Shown here piece after piece: positions 1 through 4,675 of a DNA stretch of 7,085 nt (positions are counted from its first letter, which is position 1; every line of letters begins with the position of its first letter). Source of the stretch: Acidobacteriota bacterium (GTDB taxonomy: Bacteria; Actinomycetota; Actinomycetes; Actinomycetales; Micrococcaceae); the NCBI GenBank assembly GCA_019352125.1, contig JABBNV010000141.1, forward strand, positions 1-7,085, written 5' to 3'. The notes below the pieces were generated by a model that made no database searches, had not been told where the DNA came from, and worked only from the letters and a program-made list of their open reading frames with translations. Made by a program: the position numbers and the translations under genes.

Positions 1-224
1 CCGTCTTCAATCGGCGCGGCGACCGAAGCGTTCCCCACACGGATTGCAGCTGTTCCGGAGAATAAACCGGGGAGGACGCCTCGGCGCTTTTGATGGCCAT
101 TGTTGGCTCCGTTCATGTTTCGGAAGACGCGCAACAGCGCCTTGCTTTCCTAAAGATTGAGAGGGCGCAGCAACGCGCCGGAGGACGGGACTACCCTTGA
201 ATGGTTCACCGCTCAAACTAAACA

Positions 225-244
225 CTACCCTAACGTGATGGTAG
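225..244 (+). promoter_or_regulatory. Probable MerR-type operator upstream of the MerR gene
   Basis: CTACCCTAACGTGATGGTAG is a 20-bp interrupted palindrome in which 16 of 20 positions match their reverse complement. The outer arms CTACC/GGTAG and the central ACGT are perfect. The flanking bases extend the symmetry with one mismatch (AAC-A before, A-GTT after). It lies about 30 bp upstream of the MerR start codon. MerR-family regulators typically bind such dyads between the -35 and -10 boxes, so autoregulation is likely. I cannot assign convincing promoter hexamers around it. Confidence 0.6.
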
Positions 245-273
245 AGTTAAATCAGAACAGGATGGAGGGTCTC

Positions 274-702
274 ATGACCACCAAGGGCAACAGCTCCACC
301 ATGCATATCGGTGGACTCGCGGAGAGAACCGGGCTCTCACTGCGCACCATCCGCCACTATGATGAGGTCGGCCTGTTGCCGGCCACCGCCCGCACAGATG
401 GCGGATTCCGGGTCTTCTCGGAGGATGACTTCGAACGCCTCATGGTCATCAAACAGATGAAACCTCTCGGGTTTTCACTAGAGGAAATGGCCGAGATCCT
501 GGGCATCCTGTCCTCATGGGACGCAACCGAATCGACGAGCGAGGGCGCGGAAAGGATTGCTGACTTTTTGGCCAAAGCCGTTCACCAGCGAGCCAAAATG
601 GTCCGCGACCTAGCTCAAGCCGACGAGTTCATCCAACGACTCAGCATCGGAGACGGAACGCTTCCCGATGGCTGGGGCTCTCCCCCCGCAGCCACGGGAT
701 AA
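274..702 (+). CDS. MerR-family transcriptional regulator
   Basis: A 142-residue DNA-binding transcription regulator. The winged helix-turn-helix fills residues about 10-80. It has the family hallmarks: 'IGGLAERTGLSLRTIRHYDE' (11-30) for the recognition helices, then 'GLLPATARTDGGFRVFSEDD' (33-52) with the wing arginines, then 'LGFSLEEMAEIL' (65-76). Residues about 90-123 should form the long antiparallel dimerisation helix. No effector domain follows and there is no cysteine, so a metal or redox sensor of the CueR/SoxR type is unlikely and the ligand is unknown. I chose the ATG at 274 because GGAGG at 264-268 sits about 5 bp before it. The frame is open further upstream to 157, but those residues do not look like this family. 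The palindrome at 225-244 suggests autoregulation. No obvious target gene adjoins it. Confidence 0.9.
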   Translation: MTTKGNSSTMHIGGLAERTGLSLRTIRHYDEVGLLPATARTDGGFRVFSEDDFERLMVIKQMKPLGFSLEEMAEILGILSSWDATESTSEGAERIADFLAKAVHQRAKMVRDLAQADEFIQRLSIGDGTLPDGWGSPPAATG

Positions 703-834
703 CCGCATCGACCTCTGAAACTCGGAGGCCGCAGACGATTTCGAACTATCCGTGCAGTCGCCTTCTGAAAACGACCGCCAAACCGGGCTGCGAATAAACG
801 GCCATTCGAACTAACAGTCACAGCCGGGGCGTAG

Positions 835-900
835 GTTGCCCGAGACCTCGGGATGTCCCGCGCCACGTTCTACCGACAATCCAGGAACCTCGCAGGATGA
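835..900 (+). pseudogene. C-terminal HTH fragment of a serine recombinase (resolvase/invertase)
   Basis: Read from 835, the plus strand gives 'VARDLGMSRATFYRQSRNLA' plus one glycine, then a TGA stop at 898-900. The pattern VA-x-x-L-G-x-S-R-A-T-x-Y-R matches the C-terminal helix-turn-helix of Hin/Tn3-type serine recombinases, which usually end a few residues later, as here. The same frame is interrupted by TAG at 832-834. Upstream of that it reads 'RPFELTVTAGA', which resembles the linker before this helix-turn-helix in such enzymes, shortened by a deletion. No catalytic domain is present. I infer the remnant of a lost recombinase gene. Other small HTH proteins share the motif, so the family call is moderate. 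Confidence 0.5.
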
Positions 901-1046
901 TTTACCACATAGCGACACCGAGCGACCACACAATGCCGCCAACGAGCGTTTAAGTCCACATTTTCGCGGCGGGGGAGCGGTTGGAGGCTGTCGCGGTGAG
1001 GGACCGGCTTGCGGGCGACGTTATCGTTAAGCAGCCGCGTGAATGA

Positions 1047-1065
1047 TCCGTCAGTGATGGACGGA
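1047..1065. repeat. Short perfect inverted repeat
   Basis: TCCGTC (1047-1052) and GACGGA (1060-1065) are exact reverse complements around a 7-nt loop. There is no T-run on either side, so an intrinsic terminator is not supported. It could be an operator for the lipoprotein gene ~115 bp downstream, or chance. Confidence 0.3.
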
Positions 1066-1181
1066 GCTGGTCATCTGTAGGAACGACTGAGGCCGGCGAC
1101 AAGTGGCTGGCATGACTAAGCTGTTTCCTGCCGGGACTCTGTACGCTTAGCATCTCGTAAGGGACGAAAATTGGGGACGAA

Positions 1182-1817
1182 TTGAAGACAGCCGGGAAAC
1201 TCTGTGCTATCTCCATTGCTTTATTCCTCTCTGGGTGCACAGGTCAGCTTCCAGCACCCTCCGGGGGCGCAAGCGCATCGCCCGTGCCGACCCCAACCGG
1301 GTCGGCGTCTGCCGGGCCGAGCCAGGTGGTTGCCGCCGCAGTGAAGGAGGGCACCGGCTCCTTTCCCAAGGGGTCTGCAGTCTGCAACGACTCGCTCACT
1401 GACAGCAACCCGCTGAACATCGCCACGGCGACCCTTTCAAGCGACGGAAAGAACCTCTTTGTCCTGATCACCCTCGATTCGCCCTTCCCCGTGCAGCACG
1501 GGCGGGCGTTCAGAGTCGTGATGGGTGCTGCCCAACACCAGGAGGACTACGTCGCCACGATCGAGGAGACCTCCGACGGCGGCGTGACGACGTCCGTGAC
1601 CGACTCCCAGAGCGGCAGCACCATGCAGCTGCCAGCCGCGGCAGCCTCGATCACTGACCAGAAGGTCACCGCTGAGATCCCCACAGCGGAATTTCCCCGG
1701 CTGGGCTCCCCATTCACGTGGAAGGTCGAAGCCCTCTCGAGCGGGCAGGGCGTCGACGTCTGCCCCAACGAGAATGCGGCTGGAGGTCGGGTCTGGCTCG
1801 GCTTCCCCCAAGACTGA
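1182..1817 (+). CDS. Secreted lipoprotein of unknown function
   Basis: A 211-residue protein with a textbook lipoprotein signal. Residues 2-6 carry two lysines, residues 7-16 are hydrophobic, and the lipobox is L-S-G-C with the lipidated cysteine at 19. After export and lipidation it should sit on the outer face of the membrane. Residues 20-58 are a Pro/Ser/Ala/Gly-rich spacer. Residues about 59-211 form one compact domain with alternating beta-type segments, such as 'NLFVLITLDSPFPVQHGRAF' (91-110) and 'SPFTWKVEAL' (176-185). Cys68 and Cys194 are the only mature cysteines after the lipidated one and may form a disulfide across the domain. The start is TTG: the frame is closed by TAA at 1158-1160 and contains no ATG before 1182, and GGGGA at 1173-1177 is a fair ribosome site. 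I do not recognise the family. It stands alone, with no operon partner. Confidence 0.85.
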   Translation: MKTAGKLCAISIALFLSGCTGQLPAPSGGASASPVPTPTGSASAGPSQVVAAAVKEGTGSFPKGSAVCNDSLTDSNPLNIATATLSSDGKNLFVLITLDSPFPVQHGRAFRVVMGAAQHQEDYVATIEETSDGGVTTSVTDSQSGSTMQLPAAAASITDQKVTAEIPTAEFPRLGSPFTWKVEALSSGQGVDVCPNENAAGGRVWLGFPQD

Positions 1818-2027
1818 TCGCCCGATGACATATTTCGATAGGCTCATAAGTTCGGGGAAATACAGCAGAGAATCCCTGTATTACTGGAATAGGTTTGGGA
1901 ACTTCTTCATACTGTTCAAGGTCATTTTCGTCCTGGAAGCACGACATGGCCCCGGCATCTCAGTTCGAGTAAACCGTCCGCACTTCCACCCACATTGCAG
2001 CAGATAGTCCACCACAGGCCTCCCCGC

Positions 2028-2151
2028 TTAACTTCATGCTGCTTCCAGATTGAAAACTCCCGGTCTCATCTGGGCGACCCTGGCTCCTAAACCGGCGGGG
2101 CGCGCACGGCCAGTGATGTCCGGTAAAGGATCGCTTTACAGGGTGCTGACA
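2028..2151 (-). mobile_element. Possible IS21-family terminal inverted repeat and leader remnant
   Basis: Read on the minus strand from 2151, the sequence begins TGTCAGCACCCTGTAAAGCG. It continues with a GTAAAG-GATCG-CTTTAC hairpin (2123-2139 on plus). IS21-family ends usually begin TGT and carry internal repeats of the 'GTAAA..GATCC' kind, which I recognise from memory only. About 115 nt inwards an ATG at 2036 on minus begins 'MKLSGEAC'. 'MKLS' followed by a helix is a common IstA start, but the frame then diverges and soon stops. No IstA or IstB body is present, so at best this is a solo end of a lost element. The hairpin could instead serve as a transcription stop for the minus-strand gene ending at 2174. 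Confidence 0.3.
2123..2139 (-). repeat. Perfect 6-bp hairpin downstream of the 2174-2482 gene
   Basis: GTAAAG (2123-2128) and CTTTAC (2134-2139) are exact reverse complements around a 5-nt loop. It begins 35 bp beyond the stop codon of the minus-strand gene ending at 2174. The stem is A/T-rich and lacks a clear T-run, so it is a weak terminator candidate at most. It also lies within the possible IS21-like end. Confidence 0.35.
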
Positions 2152-2173
2152 CTGTCGTGTACAGGAGCGGGTT

Positions 2174-2482
2174 CTACTTGTCGTATTCCACGTCAGCGAA
2201 GGCCCTGACTTCTTCACGAAGTTGCTCGGCGATACTGGCACCCTCCACGTCCCAAGCTGTTTCGTTTTCAGGCGAGCTCCAACCACCGTCGTACAAGTTC
2301 TCGGCATCCCAGACGTCATACCATGTACGGAGTCGGAGCGTGAGACTCTGCGACAGCCCAAAGTCCGCGGGCTCCATTGTGTATTTTGTTGGTCGCTCAG
2401 CAGTGCTGTTCTCCCACAATGGCCACCGATGGCCGTAGTCAGGAAACAGACGGATGACGCGACGGACGGAATTCTCTGCCAT
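2174..2482 (-). CDS. Small hypothetical protein (RLFPDYG...WPLWE family), possible immunity protein
   Basis: A 102-residue soluble, acidic protein rich in tryptophan. Conserved-looking blocks are 'RLFPDYGHRWPLWE' (11-24), 'DFGLSQSLTLRLRTWYDVWD' (40-59) and the C-terminal 'EQLREEVRAFADVEYD' (86-101). I recall small actinobacterial proteins of unknown function with the same signature. They occur in variable regions, sometimes near toxin or Rhs-type genes. A role as an immunity protein is inference only. The ATG at 2482 lies 17 bp after the stop codon of the preceding minus-strand gene. No Shine-Dalgarno is visible, so translation may be coupled to that gene. Family members I recall start close to 'RLFPDYG', so the first 6-10 residues are the least certain part. 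No signal peptide or membrane segment. Confidence 0.8.
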   Translation of the reverse strand: MAENSVRRVIRLFPDYGHRWPLWENSTAERPTKYTMEPADFGLSQSLTLRLRTWYDVWDAENLYDGGWSSPENETAWDVEGASIAEQLREEVRAFADVEYDK

Positions 2483-2499
2483 GAGCGAAGCGGGAACAT

Positions 2500-2853
2500 T
2501 TACCGGGACAGCGGGCGAAGGTGATCCTCGGTCACCGGGAACGACACGACGTAGTAGATTTGCGGCGCAGTCATATCTCCCCAGTCGTCTTTCTTCACCC
2601 GGATCCCCACGGGGGACACCTCCGCAATGCGTACCCGCAGCCAGCCGCCATCGTCCAGCCGCAACTCATGCGGTTCGGCAAGGTAGCCCAGTCCAAGTTC
2701 ATCGAGAGTCTCTTCGGCCTGCATCCAGTCCACCACGGTTGTCCGTCGACGCCCCAGCAGATCGATGGCGACGAATCCCTCGCCGACGGGCTCGATCCAC
2801 CCCACTCGTTCCCGGTCGTCTGTCCGTCGATGTTCGATCCAGTCTGCTTCCAT
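2500..2853 (-). CDS. Small hypothetical protein (MEADWIEHRR family)
   Basis: A 117-residue soluble protein, mostly predicted beta strands with a charged surface. The N-terminal block 'MEADWIEHRRTDDRERVGWI' (1-20) and the later 'DDGGWLRVRIAEVSP' (67-81) and 'VKKDDWGD' (86-93) resemble an actinobacterial family of unknown function that I recognise only by pattern. It lies just upstream of the 2174-2482 gene on the same strand with a 17-bp gap, so the two are very likely one transcript. The start ATG has no Shine-Dalgarno. A TAG stop of an upstream short frame (2856-2858) ends 2 bp before it, compatible with coupled translation. No catalytic motif is visible. The alternative to an orphan housekeeping protein is an immunity or antitoxin partner. 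Confidence 0.82.
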   Translation of the reverse strand: MEADWIEHRRTDDRERVGWIEPVGEGFVAIDLLGRRRTTVVDWMQAEETLDELGLGYLAEPHELRLDDGGWLRVRIAEVSPVGIRVKKDDWGDMTAPQIYYVVSFPVTEDHLRPLSR

Positions 2854-2855
2854 GG

Positions 2856-2999
2856 CTAAAGAGTACCGAATCCGTTTGCGGGTCCGTCTAAGAACCAGTT
2901 AAGTTTCGTACGTCCAATTCCTGTTTCGAGCATCAATCTTATGGCGCGCGGCAGTTCGGCAAGGGGGACCCTGAACGGGCTGCGCGCCCTAGACCACAT
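2856..2999 (-). CDS. Candidate short ORF abutting the 2500-2853 gene (uncertain)
   Basis: A 47-codon minus-strand frame from ATG 2999 to TAG 2858-2856, beginning 'MWSRARSPFRVPLAELPRAI' and ending in 'GPANGFGTL'. Its stop lies 2 bp before the ATG of the next gene, which has no ribosome site of its own. A translated leader would explain that. I do not recognise the product, and the frame itself has no clear Shine-Dalgarno. Codon use is mixed. It may be non-coding. Confidence 0.2.
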   Translation of the reverse strand: MWSRARSPFRVPLAELPRAIRLMLETGIGRTKLNWFLDGPANGFGTL

Positions 3000-3026
3000 C
3001 GGTCTCGCCCAGAGAGCGGCTAATCT

Positions 3027-3326
3027 CTAATCTTCCTCGGGAGACGTGCCTAACAATTTCATCATGCGAGGGCCCTGGATAATCTCGTAGTCCGGTGCCC
3101 TCAATGAAGTCTCGAACCATTTCACGAAGAATTCCAGTGGTCGGCCTGCAGCTTCGGTTTCGGCCCAGGCTATCGCCTCCCTGACCTCTGAGGCGTTGGA
3201 GATTTCATACTCATCAACAGTCCAGGCATATCCGGGCTTGATGGGCCCAGACCAAATGCGGGCCCTATACGTGGGGGTATCGAAATCTTCTCCGACGTTG
3301 TGCTCCGGCATCCACTGAACATCCAT
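3027..3326 (-). CDS. Small hypothetical protein with 'TYRxxxW...YE' fold, possible immunity-type protein; 5' end uncertain
   Basis: From ATG 3326 this gives 99 residues. The core has 'WMPEHNVGEDFDTPTYRARI' (5-24), then 'WTVDEYEISNASEVREAIAW' (35-54), 'AAGRPLEFFVKW' (59-70) and 'MMKLLGTSPEED' (88-99). This order (TYR-x-x-x-W, a Y-E strand, a helix ending AWA, G-R-x strand, L-x-G-T-x-P at the end) matches small actinobacterial proteins that I recall from toxin/immunity loci. Function is unknown. The same frame is open to TTG 3479, but the added residues (serine/arginine-rich) do not look coding. ATG 3353 is another possible start. GAGGGG directly abuts ATG 3326, too close to be a normal ribosome site. 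The neighbouring frame upstream (3463-3353) reads more like protein, suggesting a frameshift near 3355. Confidence 0.65.
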   Translation of the reverse strand: MDVQWMPEHNVGEDFDTPTYRARIWSGPIKPGYAWTVDEYEISNASEVREAIAWAETEAAGRPLEFFVKWFETSLRAPDYEIIQGPRMMKLLGTSPEED

Positions 3327-3495
3327 CCCCTCACAGTAGGGTATTTCTCGCATGACAAGAATGGAGAGTGAAGGACCGGATCGTAGATGCTCTCGGGATC
3401 TGTGCGCCCCCAGAAAAGTCGTCTCCCATCTTGTTTGGTCTCGAACGTGATCGGACGGACCAACAGAAGTCGACCTCAAGGGGCTGACGAGCTTG

Positions 3496-3516
3496 CCCGT
3501 CCCTCACCGGACAGGG
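3496..3516 (-). terminator. GC-rich hairpin after the carbonic-anhydrase-like gene
   Basis: CCC (3496-3498) pairs with GGG (3514-3516) and GTCC (3499-3502) pairs with GGAC (3509-3512), with one bulged A at 3513 and a 6-nt loop. It begins 10 bp past the stop codon of the minus-strand gene at 3527. There is no downstream T-run on minus, as is common for actinobacterial terminators, so this is only a candidate. Confidence 0.4.
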
Positions 3517-3526
3517 GAGGACTCGA

Positions 3527-4123
3527 CTAATCTTCGAGGATCTGATCTTGCCTGTGTGCGCCGTAGAACTCGGACTGTCCACGCATGAGCGCGTCCATGG
3601 AGGTCCCTCGGTCAATGCCGTAGACCGTACCCACGAAGTCGAGCTCGCGCTGCACCGCCCAGATGTCATCGTGTCTGTCCGGGGGAAAGATGCGCGCAGG
3701 GGTGCCGACCGCGATCCAGCCGATCGGCACGATCTCGCCCGGCGTGACCGTGGTGTTGACCTGGACCACACCGTGGATGCGGATCTCGGCGCCGGCACCG
3801 ACCCGGCTGCCGGGGAAAAGAGCAGCACCCGTTGCGATGAAGGCACCGTTTTCGATCACGCTGCCGTTCACGTGAGCGTTGGGCCCGACCATAACTGAAG
3901 ATCCCACTAGTGCGGGGTGACCATCACGGCCTAGAATCAGGGCGTGTTCCATCACCACGGTGTTCTCGCCGATGCGGACCCGACCGTCCTCAGCGGTCAA
4001 GACAGCGCCGTGTAGCACCCGGGCGCCAGCTCCGATGTGGACGTCTCCGACAACGACGGCCGATGGTGCGACGTAGGCGGACGGGTCCACTGATGGTTCC
4101 CGACCACGATGACTCAACAACAT
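3527..4123 (-). CDS. Gamma-carbonic-anhydrase-like left-handed beta-helix protein
   Basis: A 198-residue cytosolic protein with a hexapeptide-repeat left-handed beta-helix from about residue 11 to 145 ('PSAVVVGDVHIGAGARVLHG' at 20-39; further turns at 70-145), closing with 'GEIVPIGWIAVGTPARIFPP' (129-148). A C-terminal alpha helix with 'DDIWAVQRELDF' (152-163) packs on the trimer in this family. It belongs to the YrdA/PaaY/gamma-CA group by layout. Length is normal. The ATG at 4123 is chosen because GGAGG lies 7 bp upstream on minus; a longer open frame to 4594 does not look coding. The usual paired metal histidines of the 'GHxxxxH' turn are absent: this protein has 'VGPNAHVNG' (79-87), with one histidine, H84. 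Other histidines near the expected site are H60 and H117. Hydration of CO2 is therefore uncertain. A plain acyl-transferase or structural role is possible. Confidence 0.85.
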   Translation of the reverse strand: MLLSHRGREPSVDPSAYVAPSAVVVGDVHIGAGARVLHGAVLTAEDGRVRIGENTVVMEHALILGRDGHPALVGSSVMVGPNAHVNGSVIENGAFIATGAALFPGSRVGAGAEIRIHGVVQVNTTVTPGEIVPIGWIAVGTPARIFPPDRHDDIWAVQRELDFVGTVYGIDRGTSMDALMRGQSEFYGAHRQDQILED

Positions 4124-4143
4124 GGCTGGCCCTCCAATCGGGG

Positions 4144-4189
4144 ATAGTCTATACGACTTGCGCGTCCCGCAAGCCGGTCCACAACCGGC
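4144..4189 (-). promoter_or_regulatory. Palindrome plus two abutting hairpins upstream of the carbonic-anhydrase-like gene
   Basis: Just upstream of the 4123 start (minus gene) are ATAG-T-CTAT (4144-4152), then CTTGCG-CGTCC-CGCAAG (4157-4173), then GCCGGT-CCACA-ACCGGC (4173-4189). Each stem is a perfect 6-bp match with a 5-nt loop, and the two hairpins share base 4173. Depending on the transcription start they could be a structured leader or operator sites. I cannot match them to a known riboswitch. Confidence 0.4.
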
Positions 4190-4248
4190 CCAACCACCAC
4201 CACAATTTCCCGGAAAAATAGCCCGTGTGTTTCCGTGGTCGCCCGATA

Positions 4249-4298
4249 CCCGTAGACCCCGCCCGCAAAAATGCCCGGTGACGCGGGTCTGATACGGG
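4249..4298. repeat. Imperfect long inverted repeat
   Basis: The left arm CCCGTAGACCCCGC (4249-4262) and right arm GCGGGTCTGATACGGG (4283-4298) are reverse complements except for a 3-nt insertion in the right arm and one extra C in the left. The loop is 20 nt. It could form a strong stem in RNA from either strand. No T-run follows. Confidence 0.4.
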
Positions 4299-4613
4299 AC
4301 AAGATTTCCGTCCAGGCGGCCTCTCTGTTGACTCGGATAATCGCGGGGGTGATGCTCGGCCACAACTGAAGGACCCAAACGGTATGGGCGTCGCAGTCGG
4401 AACGGTGCGCCGTCGTCTTCATCAACCACCAACAGTCCGCAGGAAAGTGACACGAAACTGAGAATTTGAGAGATCGACGGTAGAAAATCGCCGCAGGTCA
4501 GGGCGATCCAGTGGTGACATCCAGCGCGGGATCCTACAGAAAGCTCCGAAATAGAGGGCCTATGGGTCAATGAAAACACTCCGCTGTATCGCAAGAGCGC
4601 CCAAACTATTTAC

Positions 4614-4628
4614 TATTGGTGACCGATA
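4614..4628 (+). promoter_or_regulatory. Candidate operator at the acetyltransferase operon promoter
   Basis: TATTGGTGACCGATA is a 15-bp palindrome around a central G with a single mismatched pair (T4617/G4625). Its right arm overlaps GATAAT (4625-4630), a good -10 candidate, about 46 bp before the ATG at 4676. A dyad over a -10 box is typical of a TetR-, MarR- or GntR-type repressor site. No such regulator is encoded in the window, and I see no matching -35 box. Confidence 0.4.
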
Positions 4629-4675
4629 ATGAAGATACTGGCGGATATCTGCTGGCGACGTTCTGAAGGGGCAGC

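Larger units (their letters stand above)
703..1181. other. Long region without an intact gene, holding gene debris
   Basis: This 479-bp stretch contains no complete gene that I can support. It holds the recombinase-like tail at 835-900 and a short, possibly decayed open stretch at 954-1046. It also holds a hairpin at 1047-1065 with perfect 6-bp arms (TCCGTC / GACGGA, 7-nt loop). The last ~50 bp form the leader of the lipoprotein gene. Frames opened here by ATG or TTG on either strand give low-complexity, arginine- and proline-rich translations typical of non-coding high-GC DNA. Confidence 0.6.
1818..2173. other. Gene-poor, partly A+T-rich region with a possible IS end
   Basis: Bases 1818 to about 1950 are clearly lower in G+C than the flanking genes and carry open frames on both strands (60 codons from ATG 1825 on plus; from ATG 1947 on minus running into the antisense of the lipoprotein gene). 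Neither has a good ribosome site or a recognisable family, so I do not call either a gene. A perfect 7-bp inverted repeat, AATACAG (1859-1865) and CTGTATT (1876-1882), lies here without a T-run. Bases ~2028-2151 contain the possible IS21-like end listed separately. Confidence 0.5.
4124..4675. other. 552-bp divergent intergenic region rich in inverted repeats
   Basis: No gene that I can support lies here. A 103-codon minus-strand frame at 4114-4425 has no family likeness, and its start lacks a ribosome site. The region separates two divergently transcribed beta-helix enzymes, so both promoters should be within it. From left to right it holds the ATAG-T-CTAT palindrome (4144-4152) and two abutting perfect hairpins (4157-4189). 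Then come a long imperfect inverted repeat (4249-4298) and a 15-bp near-perfect palindrome (4614-4628) beside a possible -10 box GATAAT (4625-4630). Confidence 0.55.

Noticed and set aside
1..93. Plus-strand frame open from the window edge to TGA at 91-93, possibly the tail of an upstream gene ('PSSIGAATEAFPTRIAAVPE' and onward)
   Set aside because: Only 30 codons are visible, with no recognisable family ending, and the other frames are equally plausible. It could be checked with sequence left of the window.
7..225. 72-codon minus-strand frame before the MerR gene
   Set aside because: Arginine- and proline-rich low-complexity translation, no ribosome site, and it overlaps the MerR leader.
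1119..1130. AGCTGTTTCCTG, identical to 12 bases of a common cloning-vector primer site
   Set aside because: Flanking bases do not continue as vector lacZ sequence, so chance is the simplest explanation and vector contamination is not supported.
1437..1847. Minus-strand frame of 136 codons antisense to the lipoprotein gene
   Set aside because: It mirrors the real gene on the plus strand, whose signal peptide and lipobox are convincing.
1960..2499. 179-codon minus-strand frame overlapping the RLFPDYG gene
   Set aside because: Cysteine-, histidine- and arginine-rich shadow translation. The overlapping frame at 2174-2482 has the coherent protein sequence.
3331..3846. 171-codon minus-strand frame across the end of the carbonic-anhydrase-like gene
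   Set aside because: Serine/arginine-rich shadow of the beta-helix gene in another frame.
4114..4425. 103-codon minus-strand frame in the divergent gap
   Set aside because: No ribosome site and no family likeness. It overlaps the leader hairpins and the start of the real gene at 4123.
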